Source: Martinezella lusitana
GTDB lineage: Bacteria; Pseudomonadota; Alphaproteobacteria; Rhizobiales; Rhizobiaceae
Assembly (NCBI RefSeq): GCF_016901135.1
Contig: NZ_JAFEVL010000045.1
Span: forward strand, 186,001 to 250,000
Reading direction: 5' to 3'
DNA: 64,000 nucleotides
Shown: piece by piece, positions 8,753 through 17,609 of the stretch
Layout of the letters: every line of letters begins with the position of its first letter
Position numbering within the stretch: the stretch's first letter is position 1
The notes under the pieces: model-generated
The model's input: the letters and a program-made list of their open reading frames with translations, nothing else
What the model was told of the DNA's origin: nothing
Database searches by the model: none
Made by a program: the position numbers and the translations under genes

Positions 8753-11095
8753 ATGTATCAGAAGAACTTCACTTTCCAAAGCGCTCTTCCCCAGGGTGAA
8801 GCGCAGGATAGTTTCATTGATCTCGATCGGCTGATGGCGATCGTGACGCGTCGCATCCGTACCATCATCTTCGCCATGGCTGCTTTTGTCATTCTGGCCG
8901 TTGCCTATCTGCTGACCGCCACGTCCAGCTACACGTCGATGACGCAGATATTGCTCGACGAAAGCATGACGAAATATGCCGAGGATCAGCCACCGGCCGC
9001 TAGCAGCCAGCAGGCGGACATGGAGATTGCCAGTGCGGTCGAGATCCTGAAGTCGAACGAGATGGCCTTGCGCGTCGTCGACACGGCCGATCTTGCCGAC
9101 AATAACACCCTACTCAATCCACCGCAGTCGCCGACTGCCCTGCTCAAATCCGGTGCGGGGCTGATTGCCAGCGTCTTCACGCCGGGGCGTCCGCCGATGA
9201 CGCCCGCAGAGGTTCGGGAGGCGCAGCGCCAAAAGGTTGCCGCCGTATTGCAGGACGGTCTCAAGGTGGAGCGCGTCACGCGAAGTTCGGTCGTTTCCGT
9301 GTCCTTCAGCTCTACCGACAAGTTATTGGCGGCCAAGGTCACGCGCGCCTATGCCGACGCCTATCTGACCGACCAGTTGAACGCCAATTTCGACGCGACC
9401 GAACGTGCCTCCGTCTGGCTGCAGGAGCGCTTGAACGATCTGCGCCAGCGCGCGCAGGAGGCTTCGCTCGAAGTCGAGAAATACAAGGCCGACAACGGCC
9501 TGACCTCGACGGGCGGCGAGCTGATGTCGGAACAGCAGATTTCCGATCTCAACAAGCAGCTGATCATCGCCCAGGCCGATACGGCCAGCGCATCGGCGCG
9601 CTACAATCAATACAAGTCGATTATCGACCAGGGGCCGGACAATGCGGTCAAGAACGCCACCATCTCGTCCAGCCAGGGAGATACTTCGGGACTACAGGAC
9701 CTGAAGACACGCTACCTCGCGGTCGAGAAGCGCGAGCAGGATGTCACGCAGAATTTCGGCGCCAATCACCCGCAGGCCGTCGCGCTCAGAGCCGAGCGGC
9801 AGGACATTACCCGGCAGATCTATCAGGTACTTCAGCAGCTCACCGCCAGCTACAAGAACGAGCTTGAGGTCGCGCAGTCGCGTTCAGCGTCGCTTCGCGA
9901 GAGCATCGAGGGTGTGGTCGGCAAGAATTCGGAAGCCAATAAATCGCTGGTGCATCTGAATGAGCTGAACCAGAAGGCGTCAGCGCTGAAGACGCTTTAT
10001 GAATCCTATCTTGGCCGATTCGAGCAGGCGACGCAGCAGCGATCCTTCCCGATCGCCAAAGCGCGCGTCATCTCGCTCGCCGGCGTCCCGACAGCACCGT
10101 CGAGCCCGAAGAAGACGCTGGTGATAGCGCTTTCGGTGATCCTCGGCCTGATGGCCGGCGCCGGTATCGCCGCCTTCCAGGAGTTCCGCGATCGCTTTTT
10201 CCGTGTCGAAGCCGATGTGCGCTCCGCTCTTGGCTTGAAATTCCTCGGCTACCTGCCGCTGCTTGGCCAGCAGAGCACCGGTAAGAAGAAACGGCGCAAG
10301 GGCATTATCGGATCTGACCCGGCAACCGCTGAAGATGCCGAACATGGTGTTGCCTTTGAACGGATCATGCGCATCTCGATCGAAGCGCCTCGCTCGATCT
10401 TCGCCGAGACCTTGAGAAACGCCAAGCTCGCCAGCGACGTCATGCTGCAGGGCCGCCCCGATCGCGTGATCGGCGTCGTCTCGGCGCTGCCGGGCGAGGG
10501 CAAGTCGACGACGGCAGCGAATTTTGCCGCCCTCTTGGCCAGCAGTGGCAAGCGTACGCTGCTGATCGATGCCGACTTGCGCAATCCGGGCTTGAGCCGG
10601 ACGCTGAAATCGCCGCCGCAGGCCGGGCTGATCGAGGCCGTGCTCGGTGAAGTGCCCTGGACGAATGTCGTCAAGGTCGATCCGCGCACCAAGCTTGCCA
10701 TCCTGCCGGTCGTCGTGCGCGATCATCTGTTGCATACCAGCGAGCTTCTGTCGTCGCAGGGCATGCAGCATCTCATGGAACATGCGCGCAAGATGTTCGA
10801 CTATATCGTCGTCGATCTCGCGCCGCTCGGACCCGTCATCGACGCCAAGGCTTTCGCGCCGCAGGTCGATGCTTTCATACTCGTGACGGAATGGGGTGCG
10901 ACGCCGACCAACCTGGTGCGTGATGTTCTCGAGCAGGAGCCCCAGATCAACTCGCGCATTCTCGGCGTGATCCTGAACAAGACCGACATGTCGGAATTGC
11001 CGCGCTATAGCGATTTCGGCGGAACGGAACGCTACCGGCAGAAATATGTAAGCTACTATACCGAAGCGCCGCCGCGCGCGGAGGTGGATGCGTAG
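8753..11095 (+). CDS. exoP: Succinoglycan polymerisation/export co-polymerase and tyrosine autokinase ExoP
   Basis: A 780-residue Wzc-type protein that controls polymer length and export. Residues about 20-480 form the Wzz chain-length domain: a membrane segment near 42-60, a long periplasmic coiled-coil region and a second membrane segment near 455-475 after a Pro-rich PTAPSSPKK stretch. The C-terminal bacterial tyrosine kinase domain has Walker A GEGKS (Lys about 584), Walker A' LLIDADLRNP and Walker B YIVVDLAP, and ends in a Tyr cluster (YRQKYVSYY), the usual autophosphorylation site. I chose the ATG at 8753 because AAGGTGG lies 6 bases upstream; GTG 8744 is the alternative. Confidence 0.93.
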   Translation: MYQKNFTFQSALPQGEAQDSFIDLDRLMAIVTRRIRTIIFAMAAFVILAVAYLLTATSSYTSMTQILLDESMTKYAEDQPPAASSQQADMEIASAVEILKSNEMALRVVDTADLADNNTLLNPPQSPTALLKSGAGLIASVFTPGRPPMTPAEVREAQRQKVAAVLQDGLKVERVTRSSVVSVSFSSTDKLLAAKVTRAYADAYLTDQLNANFDATERASVWLQERLNDLRQRAQEASLEVEKYKADNGLTSTGGELMSEQQISDLNKQLIIAQADTASASARYNQYKSIIDQGPDNAVKNATISSSQGDTSGLQDLKTRYLAVEKREQDVTQNFGANHPQAVALRAERQDITRQIYQVLQQLTASYKNELEVAQSRSASLRESIEGVVGKNSEANKSLVHLNELNQKASALKTLYESYLGRFEQATQQRSFPIAKARVISLAGVPTAPSSPKKTLVIALSVILGLMAGAGIAAFQEFRDRFFRVEADVRSALGLKFLGYLPLLGQQSTGKKKRRKGIIGSDPATAEDAEHGVAFERIMRISIEAPRSIFAETLRNAKLASDVMLQGRPDRVIGVVSALPGEGKSTTAANFAALLASSGKRTLLIDADLRNPGLSRTLKSPPQAGLIEAVLGEVPWTNVVKVDPRTKLAILPVVVRDHLLHTSELLSSQGMQHLMEHARKMFDYIVVDLAPLGPVIDAKAFAPQVDAFILVTEWGATPTNLVRDVLEQEPQINSRILGVILNKTDMSELPRYSDFGGTERYRQKYVSYYTEAPPRAEVDA

Positions 11096-11100
11096 CCCCC

Positions 11101-11988
11101 TTATGTCCTCTGCGCTTTGAGGCGGGCTCTGGCCAGAGCATGTTCACGCCAGATCGTGAATATGCCCGCCGCCACCACGATGACCGCGCCGGCGATCATC
11201 GTGGTGCTCAGCCTTTCGCCGAATATGGCGACACCGATGATGGCGGAGAAGACGAGCTGAAGATAGGTCAGCGGCTGGATCACCACCGCGTCGAGCAGAT
11301 CATAGGCGCGAATGAGGAAATAGTGGCTGGACACGCCGGTCAGGCAAAGGATGCCCATGAAGACCCAGTCGTGCGGCGCAAGGGTTGTCCAGAAGAATGG
11401 ACCGATACAGCTCATCGCGACCGCGCCTACGACGCCCGTATAGAAAAAGCTGGTCATGGCACTGTCCTCGCGGCTGACATAGCGGGTGAGGACCACATAG
11501 AACGAGAACAGCAGCGCGCCGCCAAGCGGCACCAGGAAGCGCGGGTCGAAGACGCCGCTTTCCGGCTTCAGGATCAGCAGCACACCGACGAAGCCGACGC
11601 AGATCGCAAGCCATCGTCGCCAGCCGACCTTTTCGCCGAGGATCGGTATGGACAGCATTGCCACCATCAAAGGTCCTGACGAGAAGATCGCCTGCGAATG
11701 GGCAAGGCCGACGATGACGAAGGACGAGATGGCGACGACGATCTGCGCGGCAAGCAACAGGCCGCGGGCAATCTGCAGCGCTGGCCGCTTGGTTCTGACC
11801 GCAGAGCGCAGGCCGCCCGGCGAGCGCGAGGCCATCGCGACGGCAAAGAGCATGAAGGCCCAATAGCGGATCATCGCCACCAGAAGCGGCGGATAGGCGC
11901 TGACCAGATGTTTGGAGATGCCGTCCTGTATGGCGAATATGCTGATCGCCAACAGCGTGAAGACATAACCGGCGGTATTGGATTTCAT
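11101..11988 (-). CDS. EamA/DMT-family metabolite exporter
   Basis: About 295 residues with ten hydrophobic helices arranged as two EamA repeats, the typical drug/metabolite transporter size. It begins MKSNTAGYVFTLLAISIFAIQ; a GTG at 12030 gives a 14-residue extension without a clear ribosome site. It would export small metabolites from the cytoplasm, but the substrate cannot be told from sequence. It is convergent with exoP, with only 5 bases between the stops. Confidence 0.8.
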   Translation of the reverse strand: MKSNTAGYVFTLLAISIFAIQDGISKHLVSAYPPLLVAMIRYWAFMLFAVAMASRSPGGLRSAVRTKRPALQIARGLLLAAQIVVAISSFVIVGLAHSQAIFSSGPLMVAMLSIPILGEKVGWRRWLAICVGFVGVLLILKPESGVFDPRFLVPLGGALLFSFYVVLTRYVSREDSAMTSFFYTGVVGAVAMSCIGPFFWTTLAPHDWVFMGILCLTGVSSHYFLIRAYDLLDAVVIQPLTYLQLVFSAIIGVAIFGERLSTTMIAGAVIVVAAGIFTIWREHALARARLKAQRT

Positions 11989-12113
11989 TTCGGTTCGAAG
12001 AAGATGTGCGAGCCCCGGGGCGCCGGTCACCCGACGCAGCGGTCACACTAGGCTATCCGCTTTCGCAATCATAGACTTTGCTTTCGTCTTTTGCCCATGC
12101 GCCGCAGGCGGGG

Positions 12114-12674
12114 TCAGCTCTTTTTGTGATCCGCGACAAAGGCGGCGAAACCTTCGATGAATTTGGCGAGGTTTTGCTTCGCTTTCTCGTCGACGATCAG
12201 GCCCTCGGCATCGAAGACGCTGCCGGCGCGCGACACCATCAGCCGGCCGCCGAACCACGGATCGGCGCCCAGCGTGCGCAACACCGTCAACCAGGCATTT
12301 TGGCTGAGGATGGTGCCGAAATTGCCGGGGGAGGCTCCGAGCACGGCGATCGGTTTTGCCTTGAAGACGCGGGCAATGTCTGCCGATGGCCGGCTCATCC
12401 AGTCGATGGCGTTCTTGAATACGCCGGGGAGCGAGTTGTTGTATTCCGGCGTAAACAGGATCAGCCCATCGGCGGATATGGCGAGCTCCTTGAGTTCCTG
12501 CACCTTCTCCGGAATGCCCTCAGCGGCCTCGAGATCGGCATCATAAAGCGGCACGCCATGAATGGTCCTAGCGATCAGCTCGACGCCGGCCGGCGCAAGT
12601 TCGACGGCGGCATGGAGCAAAGCCGTGTTGAAGGAGCCTTTGCGCAGGCTGCCCGATATGCCGAGTATCTTCAT
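12114..12674 (-). CDS. NADPH-dependent FMN reductase (flavodoxin-fold quinone/chromate-type)
   Basis: A 186-residue flavodoxin-fold protein. It begins MKILGISGSLRKGSFNTALL, where GSLRKGSFN is the FMN-phosphate loop of the NADPH_FMN_red family, and has FTPEYNNSLPGVFKNAIDW, the flavin-ring contact typical of ChrR/azoreductase relatives. It probably reduces quinones or other acceptors by two electrons using NAD(P)H. The ATG at 12674 has GGGGGAT upstream. It is a stand-alone gene. Confidence 0.85.
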   Translation of the reverse strand: MKILGISGSLRKGSFNTALLHAAVELAPAGVELIARTIHGVPLYDADLEAAEGIPEKVQELKELAISADGLILFTPEYNNSLPGVFKNAIDWMSRPSADIARVFKAKPIAVLGASPGNFGTILSQNAWLTVLRTLGADPWFGGRLMVSRAGSVFDAEGLIVDEKAKQNLAKFIEGFAAFVADHKKS

Positions 12675-12756
12675 CGCATCCCCCTGTTTATGCCTTGAGG
12701 GAGACATTTATGGTTCGCGGCGGTTCGTCAAGGGCTGACGGCGCGCTCAGCCCGCT

Positions 12757-13983
12757 TCATGCGGCAAGCAGGGATTTCAGCTTGACGCTGCTTGCCGCCA
12801 AGGCGTCGCTGCCTGGGTGAGCGCGAGCGGCGATCAACATCTCGGCAAGGCGGATGTCGCGGGCGACGGCGTTGCCGCGGCCGATGCCGCTGGCGGCGAG
12901 AAGTCTGCCGCTTGCGTCGAGATGAAAGAGGATGAACGCCCCGTCGCCGGGATCGCGCCGCACATGGCTCGTCGCCCCGTCGGCGAGGCCGGCGATCTGC
13001 AATGTCAGGTCATACTGGTCGGACCAGAACCACGGCACGGCCGAGATTTCCATCCCTTCGCCGAGCATGTTGGCAGCGGCCAGATTTGCCTGGTCCTGCG
13101 CATTGCGCCAGGATTCGAGGCGAACGCGCCGTCCGCCATAAAGCGCGAGTGGAAAAGAGCAGCAATCGCCGGCTGCGTAGATATCGGCGGCGGAGGTTTC
13201 CAGCCGCTCGTTGACGGCGATGCCGTTGTCGATCACCAAGCCGGCTGTTTCGGCAAGCGCGATATTCGGCGAGGCACCGATGCCGATCAGCACGAGATCT
13301 GCCGAAATCACCTGGCCATCCGCCAGGTGAATGGTGGCCCTTTCGGTTTCCTCTCGCACGGCCTCGATCGCTTGGCCGCAACGAATGTCGACGCCTTCCA
13401 GCCGGTGACGCTCGGTGATCACAGCGGCAATCTCCTCTGGCACGCCGCGCATCAGCACTCGCGGCAAACCTTCGATGACGGTGGCGTTGGCGCCCAGCTT
13501 TCGCGCGGTGGCCGCCAGTTCCAGGCCGATGAAGCCGCCACCGATGATGGCGATGTGCCGGCCGGGATGAAGAGCGGAGCGCAGAGACATGGCGTCGGCA
13601 TGGGTGCGCAGCATGCGGATGCGCTTGGCAGCACCGTCAACGCCTGGAAAGGCGCGCGGCGAAGCGCCGGTTGCAAGCAGCAATTTGTCATAGCCGAGCG
13701 TCTGTCCGTCCGCGAGCGTCACGGTTTTGTCGGCGGGCTCGATGGCGGCCACCGTCGCATTGAGCCGCAGATCGATCGATTGCTCCCGGTATCGCTCCAG
13801 CGTGGTGACGAACTTCGGTTCGACGGTCTCGACAAGTGCCTGCTTCGACAGCGGCGGGCGCTCGTAAGGAGCGAGCGGTTCGGTGCCGATCAGGGTGATG
13901 TCGCCATCGAACCCCTTTTCCCGGAGCTTGAAGGCGGCGCGTGCGCCGCATTCTCCGGCGCCGACGATGACGAAATGCGGCAT
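12757..13983 (-). CDS. Ferredoxin reductase component (MocF-like FAD/NAD(P)H oxidoreductase)
   Basis: A 408-residue flavoprotein of the ferredoxin/rubredoxin reductase family. It has an N-terminal FAD Rossmann motif (VIVGAGECGARAA, residues 4-16), the PYERPPLSKQ motif, a second dinucleotide motif (IIGGGFIGLELAA) for NAD(P)H, and IYAAGDCCSF near the C-terminal FAD contact. It would pass electrons from NAD(P)H to the Rieske protein encoded 10 bases upstream and on to the di-iron oxygenase. The arrangement matches mocD-mocE-mocF of rhizopine catabolism. A longer in-frame opening exists upstream, but it runs antisense-free through the ferredoxin gene in another frame and has no ribosome site. Confidence 0.85.
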   Translation of the reverse strand: MPHFVIVGAGECGARAAFKLREKGFDGDITLIGTEPLAPYERPPLSKQALVETVEPKFVTTLERYREQSIDLRLNATVAAIEPADKTVTLADGQTLGYDKLLLATGASPRAFPGVDGAAKRIRMLRTHADAMSLRSALHPGRHIAIIGGGFIGLELAATARKLGANATVIEGLPRVLMRGVPEEIAAVITERHRLEGVDIRCGQAIEAVREETERATIHLADGQVISADLVLIGIGASPNIALAETAGLVIDNGIAVNERLETSAADIYAAGDCCSFPLALYGGRRVRLESWRNAQDQANLAAANMLGEGMEISAVPWFWSDQYDLTLQIAGLADGATSHVRRDPGDGAFILFHLDASGRLLAASGIGRGNAVARDIRLAEMLIAARAHPGSDALAASSVKLKSLLAA

Positions 13984-13993
13984 GGCCTCTTCC

Positions 13994-14308
13994 TCATAGT
14001 CCAATGAAAACGGTGCCGTCTTCGACCTTGACCGGATAGGTCTGCAGATTGACGCAGACGGGTGCGCCCTTGGCCTCGCCGGTCCTGTAGTCGAAACGGC
14101 CATTGTGCTTGGGACATTCGATGATGTTGTCCATGACCAGACCGTCGGCCAGATGGACCTTTTCATGCGTGCACAGGCCGTCGGTGGCGAAATAATCGTC
14201 CTCGGGACTGCGATAGACGGCGAAGGTCCGTCCGTCATGGTCGAAGCGGATGACATCCTCCTCGTCGATCGCGTCGGCGGCGCAAACCTCGATCCAATTG
14301 TTGCTCAT
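13994..14308 (-). CDS. Rieske [2Fe-2S] ferredoxin (MocE-like)
   Basis: A 104-residue stand-alone Rieske ferredoxin. The cluster ligands are visible as C46-x-H48 and C65-x2-H68 (CTHEKVHLADG and CPKHNGRFD). It would shuttle electrons between the reductase downstream and the oxygenase upstream. The ATG at 14308 has a strong GGGAGGAAA site. It is close to the family of MocE, the ferredoxin-like protein of rhizopine catabolism, and to toluene/biphenyl-type Rieske ferredoxins. Confidence 0.88.
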   Translation of the reverse strand: MSNNWIEVCAADAIDEEDVIRFDHDGRTFAVYRSPEDDYFATDGLCTHEKVHLADGLVMDNIIECPKHNGRFDYRTGEAKGAPVCVNLQTYPVKVEDGTVFIGL

Positions 14309-14335
14309 GTTTTCCTCCCTTTGCACGTTCGGTGA

Positions 14336-15424
14336 TTATTGCGCGGCCTCGGCGAGCGCGCCGCCATGAAATTCCTCGCGATAGGGCCGCGCCGTCGGCG
14401 GCAACTCACGCTTCAGGAAGTAGTCCTCGTTGCGCAACTGCCGCAGGAAGGCCGGTATCATCTCGCGATAGCCCGACCACATGGATGGATTGGTGGCCGG
14501 CAAGTCATGCTTGATCATCGCGTGGAGCTTCGGCAGGGCGTGATAGGGCACCATCGGGAACATGTGGTGTTCGACATGGTAGTTCATGTTCCAATAGATG
14601 AAGCGGCTCACCGGGTTCATCATGACGCTGCGGCTGTTCAACCGATGATCGATGACATTGTCGGCGAGGCCGCCATGCTGCAACAGGCCGGTGAGCACGT
14701 GATGCCAGGCGCCGTAAAGCCGGGGCAGGCCGACGAGCATCAACGGCAGGATCGAGCCCATGGCGATCGCCGCTGCGACGGTGGCGACATAGATTGCCAG
14801 CCATATGCGGGCGATACGGACGGCCTTCGGCTGCTCCATCTCCGGAATGAAGGTCTTTTCTTCGGCGCTGACGACGCCGGCGGCATTGCGCAGCATGTCG
14901 ATGACCGCATGCCAGGCGTCCAGGATGCCGAAGAAATTGAGGATGACGCGAAAGAGATCCGGCGGCCGCATGACGGCAATCTCCGGGTCGCGGCCGACGA
15001 TGACCGTATCGGTATGATGGCGGGCATGGCTCCAGCGCCAGGTCACCGGATTGCGCATGATCATGAAGCAGGCGACCTGATAGACCGCATCGTTCATCCA
15101 GCGGGTCTTGAACGCCGTGCCATGGCCGCATTCGTGCCAGCGGCTGTCCGAGGCAGAGCCATAGAGCACGCCGTAGGCCAGGAAGAAGGGGATGCAGATC
15201 CACGATCCCCAGAAATAGACGCCCAGGCTGGCAAAAAGCACCATGCTGCCGAGCCAGATGATCGTGTCGCGAATGGCCGGCGCGTCGGAACGCTGCATCA
15301 GCGCCTTCATGTCCTTACGCGTGACATCCGTGTGATACCACTCGGCGGCGGCAAGCCCGGTTTCCACCGCCATTTTGCCGCTTACGCCGAGCAGGCTGTA
15401 ATCCCGTTTGATTATCTCAGTCAT
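14336..15424 (-). CDS. Membrane di-iron hydroxylase/desaturase-family oxygenase (MocD-like)
   Basis: A 362-residue fatty-acid-desaturase-fold protein with the three histidine boxes that bind two irons: HECGH, HARHH and HVEHH. Four or more hydrophobic segments place it in the membrane. With the Rieske ferredoxin and reductase encoded immediately downstream it forms a complete three-component oxygenase. In Sinorhizobium, MocD/E/F are linked to O-demethylation of 3-O-methyl-scyllo-inosamine; a different methyl ether or lipid substrate is possible here. The start at 15424 has GGGAGGTAG upstream. It diverges from a LacI regulator. Confidence 0.82.
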   Translation of the reverse strand: MTEIIKRDYSLLGVSGKMAVETGLAAAEWYHTDVTRKDMKALMQRSDAPAIRDTIIWLGSMVLFASLGVYFWGSWICIPFFLAYGVLYGSASDSRWHECGHGTAFKTRWMNDAVYQVACFMIMRNPVTWRWSHARHHTDTVIVGRDPEIAVMRPPDLFRVILNFFGILDAWHAVIDMLRNAAGVVSAEEKTFIPEMEQPKAVRIARIWLAIYVATVAAAIAMGSILPLMLVGLPRLYGAWHHVLTGLLQHGGLADNVIDHRLNSRSVMMNPVSRFIYWNMNYHVEHHMFPMVPYHALPKLHAMIKHDLPATNPSMWSGYREMIPAFLRQLRNEDYFLKRELPPTARPYREEFHGGALAEAAQ

Positions 15425-15507
15425 CGCTACCTCCCGCGCCGCGCAACAGCTCGCCGCCCTCATGTCGAGAACGATAGATCGACTTTTCGCTTGCCTCAAT
15501 GCAGAAA

Positions 15508-15548
15508 TGATGGAATCTATCAAAACCTATCAAATTCTGATGTCATCA
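15508..15548. promoter_or_regulatory. Probable LacI-type operators in the mocD-like/lacI divergent promoter
   Basis: TGATGGAATCTATCA (15508-15522) has TGAT...ATCA arms, and TGATGTCATCA (15538-15548) is a perfect 11-bp palindrome. Sequences of the same form recur at 16609-16644 beyond the regulator, in front of the TIM-barrel gene. This fits autoregulation plus control of both flanking transcription units by the LacI protein. Confidence 0.5.
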
Positions 15549-15573
15549 ATGATGGCATATCTCAGGAGCAGCC

Positions 15574-16602
15574 ATGCGTCGCCCGACCATTTCAGATCTC
15601 GCCAAGGCGTCCGGCGTCAGTGTCGCCACGATCGACCGCGTATTAAACGGACGTCACCGCGTTCGAGAGGAAACGGCAAGAAGGGTCTATGAGGCAGCGC
15701 AGGAGATCGGCTACCACGCCGTCGGTCTGCTGCGTCAGCGCGTCTTCGAGGATCTGCCGCAATATCGCCTGGGCTTCGTCTTGCAGAAGCCTGTTCAATC
15801 CTTCTATCAGACCTTCGCCAAGGAGATCGTCGTCGCGGCGCAGGCGGTCACCACGGCGCGCATAACTCCCCAGGTGGATTTCGTCGCCGCCTCGACGCCA
15901 ACGGCAATCGTCGAGAAATTGAAGGCAATGGCCGCGCGCAGCCAGGCGATTGCGCTGGTTGCGCCTGATTATCCGGCCGTGACGGCTGCGATCGAAGAAC
16001 TGAAGGAGAGGGGTATTCCGATCTTTTCCCTGCTTTCCGATTTCTCGACCGGCGTCCGTCAAGGCTATATCGGCGTTGATAATCGCAAGGTCGGGCGTAC
16101 GGCCGCCTGGATCATCGCCCGCTCGGCCCGTCGTCCGGGCAAGGTCGCCTGCTTCGTCGGCAGCCATCGTTTTCATGGTCATGAACTGCGTGAGATCGGC
16201 TTTCGAAGCTATTTCCGCGAAAACGCGCCCGAGTTCGAGGTACTTGATACGCTGATCAATCTCGACACGCCCGAGATCACCCATGAGGCAACGCTCAATC
16301 TCTTGCAGAAGCATCCCGATCTCATCGGTTTCTATGTCTGTGGCGGTGGCATGGAGGGCGCAATTTCAGCGATCCGCGAGGAGCGGTTGGCCGGCAAGCT
16401 GATCGCCGTCGTCAACGAACTGACGCCGGATTCCAAGGCAGCACTCGCCGACGATGTCGTCGCCATGGCGATCGGCACGCCTCTGCCCGCGCTCTGCAAG
16501 GAGCTGATGAGCCTGATGATGAAGTCCGTTGAAAGCGACGAGACGGCTGTTCCTGGACAAAGCTTCCTGCCCTTCGAAATCTTCGTCTCGGAAAACATCT
16601 AG
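15574..16602 (+). CDS. LacI-family transcriptional regulator
   Basis: A 342-residue regulator. The N-terminal helix-turn-helix is RPTISDLAKASGVSVATIDRVLNG, the canonical LacI form with Leu (here RVLNG) for minor-groove binding. It is followed by a periplasmic-binding-protein-like ligand domain of the sugar/inositol class (IGVDNRKVGRTAAWIIA, FYVCGGGMEGA). It diverges from the oxygenase operon and is followed by a sugar-isomerase-like gene, so a polyol or sugar derivative is the likely inducer. Confidence 0.88.
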   Translation: MRRPTISDLAKASGVSVATIDRVLNGRHRVREETARRVYEAAQEIGYHAVGLLRQRVFEDLPQYRLGFVLQKPVQSFYQTFAKEIVVAAQAVTTARITPQVDFVAASTPTAIVEKLKAMAARSQAIALVAPDYPAVTAAIEELKERGIPIFSLLSDFSTGVRQGYIGVDNRKVGRTAAWIIARSARRPGKVACFVGSHRFHGHELREIGFRSYFRENAPEFEVLDTLINLDTPEITHEATLNLLQKHPDLIGFYVCGGGMEGAISAIREERLAGKLIAVVNELTPDSKAALADDVVAMAIGTPLPALCKELMSLMMKSVESDETAVPGQSFLPFEIFVSENI

Positions 16603-16606
16603 CGTG

Positions 16607-16644
16607 AATGATGTAATTCCATCATTGCGATGATAATTCTATCA
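16607..16644. promoter_or_regulatory. Tandem palindromes upstream of the MocC-like gene
   Basis: AATGATGTAATTCCATCATT (16607-16626) has perfect 7-bp arms around a central six bases. It is followed by TGATAATTCTATCA (16631-16644) with 5-bp arms TGATA/TATCA. They match the operator form upstream of the LacI gene and lie about 120 bases before the next coding start. Confidence 0.55.
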
Positions 16645-16760
16645 GGAATGACGGCTAGGGACGATGGATCGCAGGCATGAATCTCGCTAGTCCTTCGCTG
16701 GCAGGCGCGGCGGATTGGGATGTCTTTTGCAGCCGGTCGCCTTGAGGAGGAGTGCCCACC

Positions 16761-17573
16761 ATGAGTTCCGTTCGTTTTGCGCTCAATCATATGTGTGCGC
16801 CGTCGCTTGGCTTGGAATCGTTCTTTGCCGCGGCAAAGCAGCTCGGCATCGAAAGCGTCGAGATCCGCAATGACTTGGCTGGAAACGCGATCCTGGATGG
16901 CACGCCGGCAGCGACCGTGAAGGAGCTTGCGGCGCACCACGGGCTTGCCATCATCTCGATCAACGCGTTGCAGCGGTTCAACGAATGGACCGACGAACGG
17001 GCGCGGGAGGCTGCTGAGCTGATTGGCTATGCGCGCGATTGCGGCGCCAGGGCATTGGTGCTGGTTCCCGTCAATGACGGCAGCGGCCGCGAGCCGGAGG
17101 CCCGCCGCGCCAATCTCCGTAAGGCATTGTCGGCCTTGAAGCCGATGCTGGAAGCAGCCGGCATTGTCGGCCTCGTCGAGCCGCTCGGCTTCGAGATCTG
17201 CTCCTTGCGCCTGAAGAGCGAAGCGGCTGACGCGATAGAGGAGCTGGGCGCGAAGTCGACCTTCTGCCTGGTGCACGATACCTTCCACCACCATCTGGCC
17301 GGCGAGACCACGATTTTCCCCGAATTGACGGGGCTGGTCCATATTTCCGGCGTCAGCGATCCCGCGGTATCGGTTGCCGACATGCGAGATCCGCACCGCG
17401 TTCTCGTCGATGCCAGCGACCGTCTCGACAATGTCGGGCAATTGCGGGCGCTGCAATCAGCCGGCTATGCCGGCCCTGCCTCTTTCGAACCCTTTGCCCC
17501 GACGGTGCATGCTTTGACGGAACCGGTAGCGGCGATCAAGGAAAGCATGACTTATATAACGGGTCAGCTCTGA
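16761..17573 (+). CDS. TIM-barrel sugar phosphate isomerase/epimerase-like protein (MocC-like)
   Basis: A 270-residue protein of the xylose-isomerase-like/AP endonuclease 2 TIM-barrel family. It has VEIRNDLAGN near residue 34, VEPLGFE mid-protein and LVHDTFHHH as a metal-ligand strand. The family isomerises, epimerises or dehydrates sugars and inositols. MocC of rhizopine catabolism and several inositol enzymes belong to it. The start at 16761 has GAGGAGGAG upstream. Shared palindromes tie it to the adjacent LacI/oxygenase system. Confidence 0.75.
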   Translation: MSSVRFALNHMCAPSLGLESFFAAAKQLGIESVEIRNDLAGNAILDGTPAATVKELAAHHGLAIISINALQRFNEWTDERAREAAELIGYARDCGARALVLVPVNDGSGREPEARRANLRKALSALKPMLEAAGIVGLVEPLGFEICSLRLKSEAADAIEELGAKSTFCLVHDTFHHHLAGETTIFPELTGLVHISGVSDPAVSVADMRDPHRVLVDASDRLDNVGQLRALQSAGYAGPASFEPFAPTVHALTEPVAAIKESMTYITGQL

Positions 17574-17609
17574 CGGCTGCAGTTGTCCGCGGGCAACTGG
17601 CTTGATCGC

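Noticed and set aside
12817-14007. Plus-strand open frame of 396 codons
   Set aside because: Antisense shadow of the ferredoxin reductase gene in GC-rich DNA; no family motif.
12757-14256. Ferredoxin reductase extended to about 499 residues
   Set aside because: The extra N-terminal part is the Rieske gene read in another frame. The Rossmann motif starts right after the ATG at 13983.
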